In this document: positions 8,027-15,380 of the stretch, one piece after another
How positions within the stretch are numbered: position 1 is the stretch's first letter
Layout: each line of letters begins with the position of its first letter
NCBI GenBank assembly: GCA_965278985.1
Contig: OZ257131.1
Span: 3,906,001-3,970,000, forward strand
Direction of reading: 5' to 3'
DNA from: CAISIP01 sp965278985
GTDB taxonomy: Bacteria; Pseudomonadota; Gammaproteobacteria; Burkholderiales; Burkholderiaceae_C
DNA: 64,000 bases
The notes under the pieces: generated by a model
Seen by the model: only the letters and a program-made list of their open reading frames with translations
Database searches by the model: none
Told to the model about the DNA's origin: nothing
Translations under genes and position numbers: made by a program

Positions 8027-9106
8027 CTATTCCTCTTCGTCGTCCTCGGCCGCGTCGCCGGCTTCGTCCGGATCCTTCTCCAGCCTGGCGGCCAGGCGCC
8101 GCTCCAGGTCCTGCGCCTCGGTCAGGAATTGCGCGGTGGGGACAGGCTTTGCCAGCCGCCAGGACGGCGGATAGAACTGCGACAGGTACAGCTGGTCGGA
8201 CAGGCGCCGGTTCTTGAGCCATTGCGAACCCAGCGTGGCGGGCACGCCCACCAGCAGCACCAGCAGCACACCCACGAGGATGCCGCGGCGCGACTGCGGG
8301 GCCGCCACCACGAGGTGGCGGTACAGCCCCCAGGCGGCAAAACCCACCAGCGCCAGGTAAGCGAAACGCCCCAGCATCTCCCACGAGAAGGCGAAGGCCA
8401 GCACCTGCATCACCATCTCGACCACCGTGCCCAGCACCACGGCGGCGCAGGCGATGCGCACATGGCGCCAGAACTGCGCCTGGTGCGTGATGACGCGCGA
8501 AGCCAGGGCCCACAGCCCCGCCCACAGGAACAGGATGCCCAGGCCACTGAGCAGGAACTGCGGCAAGGCCTGCCAGGAGCCGTCCAGGCCTGCGCCGCGC
8601 AGCCACAGCTGGGCCACCATCAGCACCAGCAGCAAGGCCACGGACACCACGCTGAGCACACCGGCGCCGAAAGATGCGCGCGGCAGCGGCAGTTCCTCGG
8701 CCAGTGGCGCCGTGGCCATGCGCAGCCGCAGCTGCAGGCGGCCCAGGCCCACGGACTGGTTGTGGGCCCAGTCGAACTGGCTGTGGCGGGGATGCTGCTG
8801 CCGCCCCTGCTGCACGCCGTTGCGCGTCTCCAGCACATGAGCCCGCACCCGGTCCACTCCGGCGGGCTCCAGGCGCAGGTGGTGCGCCGCCACGTGCGGA
8901 TCGTCCAGCACCATGTCCGCATCCAGCGCGCGTCCCACCGTCACCGGCCACTGGTGGATGGGCAGGCGGGCCGTCACATGGCCGTGGCGCTCCATGGCCT
9001 CCAGCACGGCCAGCACGGGACGCGCCGTGCCCGCAGGGGTCGCGGTGCCCCCTGCGTCGATGCTGTCGACCACGACTGCGTCGTTGGCGTCGTTGACGTC
9101 GTTCAT
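8027..9106 (-). CDS. FHA-domain polytopic membrane protein
   Basis: The 359-residue protein carries an FHA-like phosphothreonine-binding core near residues 55-80 (VTVGRALDADMVLDDPHVAAHH), which retains the GR and paired His positions. About five hydrophobic segments follow (roughly residues 148-168, 183-203, 217-240, 247-265 and 275-291). The tail is acidic (DPDEAGDAAEDDEEE). The ATG at 9106 overlaps the stop of the protease gene by four bases (ATGA), so the two are translationally coupled. A role in signalling or membrane stress with the protease is inferred from this coupling only. Confidence 0.75.
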   Translation of the reverse strand: MNDVNDANDAVVVDSIDAGGTATPAGTARPVLAVLEAMERHGHVTARLPIHQWPVTVGRALDADMVLDDPHVAAHHLRLEPAGVDRVRAHVLETRNGVQQGRQQHPRHSQFDWAHNQSVGLGRLQLRLRMATAPLAEELPLPRASFGAGVLSVVSVALLLVLMVAQLWLRGAGLDGSWQALPQFLLSGLGILFLWAGLWALASRVITHQAQFWRHVRIACAAVVLGTVVEMVMQVLAFAFSWEMLGRFAYLALVGFAAWGLYRHLVVAAPQSRRGILVGVLLVLLVGVPATLGSQWLKNRRLSDQLYLSQFYPPSWRLAKPVPTAQFLTEAQDLERRLAARLEKDPDEAGDAAEDDEEE

Positions 9107-10512
9107 GGCGCGGCCTCCCACTGGAAGGCATCGAGGTACTGCGCGACCAGCTTCAGGCCGTTGGCGAAACTCACGCCGCGTGCGTCCAGCCGCCCCTGCA
9201 CACCCTGGGTAGGCCGGTTCAGCGAGGCCACCAGCACCGACATGTCGTACAAGCCGGGGAACTTGCGGTAGGCGCTGGCGCAGACCACGGCACGCATGGC
9301 CATGCCCTTGCGGTCGATGTAGCGCTCGGTGCATTCAGCCGCCGTGACACGCCGGTTGCCCTGCACCTGGAAGGGTTCGTTGGCGAAGCCACGGCCCACC
9401 AGCTGCGAGAAGCGCAAGGCGCCCATCTTCGGCGCGTCATAGGCCTCGTAGCGCAGCTCGATGAAGCCCGTGGTGGCATCCCCCGTGTAGAGGTAGCTGT
9501 CGATGGCGCAGTCGGTGCGCTCCAGGTCGAATGCCTTGTTGTCCGCGTTGCGGCCACTGCCCCAGCAACGGGCCAGCGCATCGTCCAGGACCGGCACGCT
9601 GTAGCCGCCATGCTTCTGCAGCTTGAGCGGCGTGGACAGGAAGCGCTGCGTCAGCTGCTCCTGGTGCTGCATCAGCTGGCGCGTGACCTCGGCGTAGGCC
9701 GGCTGCGTGAGCGGCTTGGCCTTGGCCCCGCTGGCCAGCAGCGCCTGCGCGAATTCTCCGGGCACGAGGAAGCTGAGCTGCTCGCCATCGCGCTGCTTGG
9801 ACACGTTCACGCCTACCACCCGCCCGGCGTCGTCGAGCACCGGCCCGCCGCTCATGCCCGGGTTGATGGCGCCGCCGAAGAAGATGCGCGGATGGAAGCT
9901 GCGCAGGGCGAGGCCGTTGTAGGTGCCCTCGGTCACGGCAAAACCGATGTCCTTGGGGTTGCCCAGCGAGTAGATGCGTTCGCCGCGGGAGAGCGGCGTC
10001 TTCACGTCGCGGAACTCCAGCACCGGGAAGGCCGTGGCGGCATCGGCGGGCGGCACGGCACGCAGCAGCGCCAGGTCGTGCAGCACGTCGAAGGCCAGCA
10101 ACTGCAGCGGAGCCTCCTTGCCATCCACGGGCACATACACCCCGCGGTAGCGCTCGGGCTCCAGCGCCAGCTGGCTCGCGACGTGGAAGTTCGTGATGAT
10201 CAGCCCGTCGCTGGAGACGAAGAAGCCCGAGCCCACGCTGGACTGGGTGTCGCTGTTGCGCAGCAGGGTGCGGATCTGCACCAGCTTGTCGCGGGCGCCC
10301 TGGTACGCCAGCTGCGCGTTGTGTGACAGGGGGGCGGCAGGCACGGCGGCAGGGGCCTGCAGCGGGTTTTGGGCCTCGGGTGCGGAGGCGGCTTGCGCGG
10401 GTGGTTCGGCGCCGCCCAGTCGTGGCAGCTGGACCTGGGCCAGTGCGCTGCTTGCGGCCAGCGCCAGCAGCAGAGGCCCCAGCCAGCGGCGGAGCACGGA
10501 GGAATTTTGCAT
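9103..10512 (-). CDS. Secreted trypsin-like serine protease with unknown C-terminal domain
   Basis: The 469-residue protein has an N-terminal signal peptide (LGPLLLALAASSALAQ) and a proline/alanine linker. The S1-type protease domain has His110 in TNFHVAS, Asp146 in LHDLALL and Ser221 in GMSGGPV. It should therefore act in the periplasm. Unlike DegP/HtrA there is no visible PDZ domain. The C-terminal half (about residues 290-469) contains several cysteines (RCWGS, RTDCAI, AAECTE, VVCASA) and is not recognised. It is coupled to the downstream FHA membrane protein by an ATGA overlap, so the protease may signal to or process that partner (inference). Confidence 0.82.
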   Translation of the reverse strand: MQNSSVLRRWLGPLLLALAASSALAQVQLPRLGGAEPPAQAASAPEAQNPLQAPAAVPAAPLSHNAQLAYQGARDKLVQIRTLLRNSDTQSSVGSGFFVSSDGLIITNFHVASQLALEPERYRGVYVPVDGKEAPLQLLAFDVLHDLALLRAVPPADAATAFPVLEFRDVKTPLSRGERIYSLGNPKDIGFAVTEGTYNGLALRSFHPRIFFGGAINPGMSGGPVLDDAGRVVGVNVSKQRDGEQLSFLVPGEFAQALLASGAKAKPLTQPAYAEVTRQLMQHQEQLTQRFLSTPLKLQKHGGYSVPVLDDALARCWGSGRNADNKAFDLERTDCAIDSYLYTGDATTGFIELRYEAYDAPKMGALRFSQLVGRGFANEPFQVQGNRRVTAAECTERYIDRKGMAMRAVVCASAYRKFPGLYDMSVLVASLNRPTQGVQGRLDARGVSFANGLKLVAQYLDAFQWEAAP

Positions 10513-10556
10513 TGCAGGATTCTAGGGATGTGCCGCACCCCCACGGTTTGCAAGCT

Positions 10557-13500
10557 CTAGCAGGGGCTGCCGAAGCCCCCGCCACCCGGCGTGTGCACCT
10601 CGAAGATGTCGCCTGCGCCCATCTCGGCCTGGCCGATGTGGGCCAGCTCCTCGACGCGGCCATCGCTGCGCAGCACGCGGTTGATGCCCGGCGCGCCAGC
10701 GTCCCCGCCGGCCATGCCGAACGCCGGGTGAACGCGCCCGTTCGACAGGATGCCGGCCGTCATCGGCTCCAGGAACCGGATGCGGCGCACGCCACCCTCC
10801 CCGCCGCGCCAGCGCCCCGCACCGCCCGAGCTGCCGCGAATCGCGTAGGACTCCAGCCGCACGGGAAAACGGAACTCCAGGATCTCCGGGTCCGTGAGCC
10901 GCGAGTTCGTCATGTGGGTCTGGACCACGCTGGTGCCGTCGAATCCGCCCGTCAACTGTCCCTGCGCATCGAAGACACCGCCCGCGCCGCTGCCTCCCGA
11001 GATGGTCTCGTAATACTGGTGGCGCGCATTGCCGAAGGTGAAGTTGTTCATCGTGGGCTGGCTGCCCGCCATCACGCCCAAAGCGCCAAAGAGCGCGTTG
11101 GTGATGCAGGTGGAAGTCTCCACATTGCCCGCCACCACCGAAGCCGGCGGATGCGGGTTCAGCATGGAGCCGGGCGGGATGATGACCTTCAGCGGCTTGA
11201 GGCAGCCCGCGTTGAGCGGGATCGCATCGTCCACCAGCGTGCGGAACACGTAGAGCACGGCCGCCATGCACACGGCGGTGGGCGCGTTGAAGTTGTTGGT
11301 CTGCTGCGGGCTGGTGCCGGTGAAGTCGATCTCGGCGCTGCGGTTCGCCGCATCCACGCGCACCGCCACCTGGATCTGCGCGCCGTTGTCCAGTGGCAGC
11401 GTGAAGGCGCCGTCTTGCAAGTGCGTGATCACGCGGCGCACGGACTCCTCGGCGTTGTCCTGCACATGGCGCATGTAGGCCTGCACCACGTCCAGGCCGA
11501 ACTGGGCGACCATCTTGCGAAGTTCCTGCACACCCTTCTCGTTGGCGGCGAGCTGCGCCTGCAGGTCGGCCATGTTCTGGTGCGGATTGCGGCTGGGGTA
11601 TTGGCCGCTCTGCAGCAGAGCCACCATCTCGGCCTCGCGCAACACGCCGCGGTCCACGAGCTTGAAGTTGTTGATCTGCACGCCCTCTTCTTCGATGCGC
11701 GTCGAGAAAGGCGGCATGGAGCCCGGCGTGCTGCCACCGATGTCGGCGTGGTGGCCGCGCGAACCGACGTAGAAGGTGGGTTCCTGTTCGTCCGCGAGGT
11801 ACACCGGCGTGATCACCGTCACGTCGGGCAGGTGCGTGCCGCCGTGGTACGGGTCGTTGAGCACATACACATCGCCCGGCGCCATGCGGCCTGCGTTGTC
11901 GCGGATCACGGTCTTGATGCTCTCGCCCATGGAGCCCAGGTGCACAGGCATGTGCGGCGCATTCGCGATCAAGTGGCCTTGGGCATTGAACAGCGCGCAG
12001 GAGAAGTCCAGCCGCTCCTTGATGTTCACCGAGTAGGCCGTGTTCTGCAGCTGCAGGCCCATCTGCTCGGCGATGTTCATGAAGAGGTTGTTGAACACCT
12101 CCAGCAGCACCGGGTCGGCCGTGGTGCCGGCCGCGAAGCGCTGCGCGCGCGGCACGCGGCGTTCCAGCATCAGGTGGTCGAAACCGGTAAGCGTGGCCTC
12201 CCAGCCCGGCTCCACCACGGTGGTGGCGTTCTTCTCGGCGATGATGGCCGGGCCCGGCAACACGTCGCCGGGGCGCATGTCTTCGCGCACGACCAGCGCG
12301 GCATCCTGCCAGCGGCCCTCTGCATACATGGGCACGGTCTCGCGGCGCGGCACTTCGCGTTCTGCAGCGAGTGCCACCTGTGCCTCGGCCGGTGCCGCAC
12401 CCGGCAATACGGCCTCGACCGACACCGCTTCCACCACCAGGGCCTTGCCCGCCATCAGAAAGGCGAAGCGCTGGCGGTAGGCGGCCTCGAAAGCCGCCTG
12501 CATCGTTGTGCGCTGCGGGTCGAACGGAATGACCAATGCAGAGTCCGTGCCCTCGTAACGCAGATGCACACGCCGGTGCAGTTGGATCTCGCCATGGCCG
12601 GCCTGCTGCTGTTCCAGCTCGGCACGCGCCTCGGCCGCCAGGGCGTCGAGGCGCACCTGTAGCGCATTCATCGCCGCATCGTCCAGGCGCAGCTCCACAG
12701 CCTGCTCACGCATCACCGTCTGGTCCGCCAGGCCCATGCCATAGGCGCTGAGCACGCCGGCCAGCGGATGCACCATCACACGCGTCATGCCCAGCGCGTC
12801 GGCCACCAGGCAGGCGTGCTGGCCACCCGCGCCGCCGAAACACTGCAGCGTGTACCGCGTGACGTCGTAGCCCCGCGCCACCGAGATCTTCTTGATGGCA
12901 TTGGCCATCTGCTGCACGGCGATCTGGATGAAGCCATCCGCCACCTCCTCGGCCGGGCGGCCGGTGCGCTCGGCCAGCTCGGCGAAGCGCTGCTGCACCA
13001 CCTGCGCATCCAGCGCCTCGTCCGCGCCGGGTCCGAAGACCTTCGGAAACCACGCTGGTTGCACCTTGCCCACCATCACGTTCGCATCGGTCACGGCCAG
13101 CGGCCCACCACGCCGGTAACTGGCCGGGCCGGGGTTGGCACCCGCACTCTGCGGTCCCACGCGGAAACGCGCACCGTCGAACTGCAGGATCGAGCCGCCG
13201 CCTGCCGCCACCGTGTGGATGCTCATCATCGGCGCGCGCATGCGCACGCCCGCCACCTGCGTCTCGAACTCACGCTCGAAGCTGCCCGCGTAGTGGCTGA
13301 CGTCGGTGCTGGTGCCGCCCATGTCGAAGCCGATCACACGCTCCTGCCCGGCGATGGCCGCCGTGCGCGCCATGCCCACGATGCCGCCGGCCGGGCCGCT
13401 GAGGATCGCGTCCTTGCCCTGGAAGCGGTGCGCATCCGTGAGCCCGCCGGAGGACTGCATGAAGTACAGCGGTACGCCCGGCATCTCGGCGGCCACTTGC

Positions 13501-14183
13501 TCCACATAACGCCGCAGGATGGGCGAGAGATACGCATCCACCACCGTGGTGTCGCCGCGCCCCACGAACTTCATGAGCGGGCTGGTGGCGTGTGAGGTGC
13601 TGACTTGCGTGAAGCCGACTTCGGTGGCGATGCGCGCCGCAGCTGCTTCATGCGCCGTATAGCGGTAGCCGTGCATGAACACGATGGCCACGCTGCGCAG
13701 GCCGGTGTCGAAGGCAGCCTGCAATGCGCCGCGCAGATGCGCTTGGTCCAGCGGCTGAATGACCTCGCCCTGCGCACCCACGCGCTCGCGGGCCTCGACG
13801 ACCTCGCTATACAACAGTTCGGGCAAGACGATCTGGCGCGCGAAAAGCTGTGGCCTGTTCTGGTAGGCGATGCGCAGCGCGTCGCGGAAGCCGCGGGTGG
13901 TGACCAGCAACGTGGGTTCACCCTTGCGCTCCAGCAGCGCGTTGGTGGCCACCGTTGTGCCCATCTTCACGCACTCCACCATGTCTGGAGTGACGGCCTC
14001 GTGGGGCTTCAAGCCCAGCAGATGGCGGATACCGGCGACCGCCGCGTCGCGATAGTGCTCGGGGTTGTCGCTGAGCAGCTTGTGGGTGGCGATGCTGCCA
14101 TCAGGCCGGCGCGCCACGATGTCGGTGAAGGTGCCGCCGCGGTCGACCCAGAATTGCCAGCGGGGGGGAATGGGGGTGTCCAT
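10557..14183 (-). CDS. Fused HyuA/HyuB 5-oxoprolinase family hydrolase
   Basis: The ATG at 14183 gives 1208 residues, the normal size for 5-oxoprolinase. The N-terminal HyuA half has the ATP-binding FWVDRGGTFTDIVARRPDG and FDMGGTSTDVS. The HyuB half begins near residue 686 (LLEVFNNLFMNIAEQMGLQL) and ends in the typical glycine-rich GGGGFGSPC. Family members hydrolyse 5-oxoproline or hydantoins with ATP. The frame stays open upstream to about 14573 through a fragment of cdiA, which could add about 130 unrelated residues. The internal start is preferred because the family homology begins there. No strong ribosome binding site is visible before it. Confidence 0.9.
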   Translation of the reverse strand: MDTPIPPRWQFWVDRGGTFTDIVARRPDGSIATHKLLSDNPEHYRDAAVAGIRHLLGLKPHEAVTPDMVECVKMGTTVATNALLERKGEPTLLVTTRGFRDALRIAYQNRPQLFARQIVLPELLYSEVVEARERVGAQGEVIQPLDQAHLRGALQAAFDTGLRSVAIVFMHGYRYTAHEAAAARIATEVGFTQVSTSHATSPLMKFVGRGDTTVVDAYLSPILRRYVEQVAAEMPGVPLYFMQSSGGLTDAHRFQGKDAILSGPAGGIVGMARTAAIAGQERVIGFDMGGTSTDVSHYAGSFEREFETQVAGVRMRAPMMSIHTVAAGGGSILQFDGARFRVGPQSAGANPGPASYRRGGPLAVTDANVMVGKVQPAWFPKVFGPGADEALDAQVVQQRFAELAERTGRPAEEVADGFIQIAVQQMANAIKKISVARGYDVTRYTLQCFGGAGGQHACLVADALGMTRVMVHPLAGVLSAYGMGLADQTVMREQAVELRLDDAAMNALQVRLDALAAEARAELEQQQAGHGEIQLHRRVHLRYEGTDSALVIPFDPQRTTMQAAFEAAYRQRFAFLMAGKALVVEAVSVEAVLPGAAPAEAQVALAAEREVPRRETVPMYAEGRWQDAALVVREDMRPGDVLPGPAIIAEKNATTVVEPGWEATLTGFDHLMLERRVPRAQRFAAGTTADPVLLEVFNNLFMNIAEQMGLQLQNTAYSVNIKERLDFSCALFNAQGHLIANAPHMPVHLGSMGESIKTVIRDNAGRMAPGDVYVLNDPYHGGTHLPDVTVITPVYLADEQEPTFYVGSRGHHADIGGSTPGSMPPFSTRIEEEGVQINNFKLVDRGVLREAEMVALLQSGQYPSRNPHQNMADLQAQLAANEKGVQELRKMVAQFGLDVVQAYMRHVQDNAEESVRRVITHLQDGAFTLPLDNGAQIQVAVRVDAANRSAEIDFTGTSPQQTNNFNAPTAVCMAAVLYVFRTLVDDAIPLNAGCLKPLKVIIPPGSMLNPHPPASVVAGNVETSTCITNALFGALGVMAGSQPTMNNFTFGNARHQYYETISGGSGAGGVFDAQGQLTGGFDGTSVVQTHMTNSRLTDPEILEFRFPVRLESYAIRGSSGGAGRWRGGEGGVRRIRFLEPMTAGILSNGRVHPAFGMAGGDAGAPGINRVLRSDGRVEELAHIGQAEMGAGDIFEVHTPGGGGFGSPC

Positions 14184-14212
14184 GCCGTACTTTATAGCTA
14201 CAAACATGTAAG

Positions 14213-14555
14213 GGAAGCCGATACCACCGCTGTCGAATCGGTCACTCTTCTTGACCTCCTCGAACTGGCTGGTGGACTGCGTGTTCTGCGCGGCTTCGAT
14301 GCGCAGGTCTTCACCGGCCAGTACGTTGGAACCCTGGGTACGCACATCTAGCCCGCTGGCCATCGCCACTTGCTGCCCACCCACTTCGCTGACATGGGCG
14401 GTGGTGCTGTGCTGGCTGCTACGCTGGGTGACGGTGGTGGAGCCCAGCCATCCACTGGCCTTGATGTGGCTGGCGGTATGCAGGCCGTAGGCGCTCCGGC
14501 CCGCGTCGATGGTGATGTCACCCTGCGTCGCCTGGACAATGAGGGCGCCCAGTAT
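14213..14555 (-). pseudogene. Remnant of a second cdiA copy (FHA-2 region)
   Basis: This stretch is a near copy of 18505-18869 inside cdiA, covering VQATQGDITIDAG through SQFEEVKKS to GGIGF. It lacks 24 bases (HAGRDLRI), and the missing part is flanked in the intact gene by the repeat GATGCGCAGGTC, as expected from slippage or recombination. Neither start, secretion signal nor toxin end is present. It lies directly after cdiI and before the oxoprolinase gene, and its frame is continuous with the latter. Orphan cdiA pieces downstream of CDI loci are known to mark lost or replaced toxin modules. Confidence 0.88.
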
Positions 14556-14583
14556 GCACCTGGGCAGCGCCAATGAAGAACAG

Positions 14584-15372
14584 TCAGGTCAGTGAGACGA
14601 AGTCCGGAACTTCGACATCCGGCATGTTTTCGTAGGCCTTCAACACCGTCTGCAAAGGCGTCAACGATGGCTCCCGACCGGCCATCACGTCTTTGTCCCA
14701 ATAGACGATCTTGAGCCACATCGCCCCACGCAACGATTGGCCACGGGCGAGCCATGGGTCTTCCATACTTGCTTGAAGCATGCGCCGTCCGGCGGCGAAC
14801 ATCTCTGCTCCATCGAACTGCGGCTGCGTTTGGTTCAGACACGCTGCATACGCGTAGTCGCGTGGCTTGATGATCTTCTTCAAGCTCTGCTTCTTGGCGC
14901 CCACTAGACGCTCGTAGGTATCGATTCCCTCTTGATATTTTCTGGCTTGCAAGGCGAAGGCCATGTAATCGTCGAGGCAGTGTTGGATGGTCCATGCCGC
15001 GCTACTTGGATCGTCATCCCAATACCCCAACTCATACCGCCGAGCCGCGTCCCAATCGGCATCTGCGTTGGTGCCGTTGAGCATCCAGTGGCCGATGGCG
15101 CGAGTCCAGTGCAGTTTGCATGAATGAAAGTTTGCACTCTCACCCATGACCTCCCCACGCTCGATGGCTTGATCGAGCCAATCGACGGATCGAGAGATTA
15201 CTGGACGGATTTCTTCGGACAGACCTGCAAGCCAAGCATTGACAACATCGCCCAATTCGAAGTAAGCATAATTCCCAATCGGCTTGCCCTCTATGTCACG
15301 ATCTTCGAATGCCCTGCGGAGTCCCCCTCCTTCAAAAAACACCCATCTATTTCGCTGCGGGTCAAAGTTCAT
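14584..15372 (-). CDS. cdiI: Candidate CdiI immunity protein
   Basis: The 262-residue product is not assigned to a family with confidence. It is acidic and tryptophan-rich (HWTRAIGHWMLNG, RRYELGYWDDDPSSAAW), has no signal peptide or membrane segment, and should stay in the cytoplasm. It directly follows cdiA, the place of the immunity gene in CDI loci. The ATG at 15372 is chosen because AGGAGG lies four bases before it, overlapping the cdiA stop region; an ATG at 15387 lacks this site. The gene is AT-richer than its neighbours, like the toxin end of cdiA. Neutralisation of the adjacent toxin is inferred from position. Confidence 0.75.
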   Translation of the reverse strand: MNFDPQRNRWVFFEGGGLRRAFEDRDIEGKPIGNYAYFELGDVVNAWLAGLSEEIRPVISRSVDWLDQAIERGEVMGESANFHSCKLHWTRAIGHWMLNGTNADADWDAARRYELGYWDDDPSSAAWTIQHCLDDYMAFALQARKYQEGIDTYERLVGAKKQSLKKIIKPRDYAYAACLNQTQPQFDGAEMFAAGRRMLQASMEDPWLARGQSLRGAMWLKIVYWDKDVMAGREPSLTPLQTVLKAYENMPDVEVPDFVSLT

Positions 15373-15380
15373 TGCTCCTC

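Noticed and set aside
7175..9271. 698-codon + strand frame across the MFS and FHA genes
   Set aside because: Low-complexity His/Gln/Arg-rich translation typical of antisense GC-rich DNA; both underlying genes are well supported.
14184..14573. Annotating the oxoprolinase as a 1338-residue fusion
   Set aside because: The first 130 codons are cdiA remnant plus junction sequence, start with a non-ATG codon, and have no ribosome binding site; kept as a finding instead.
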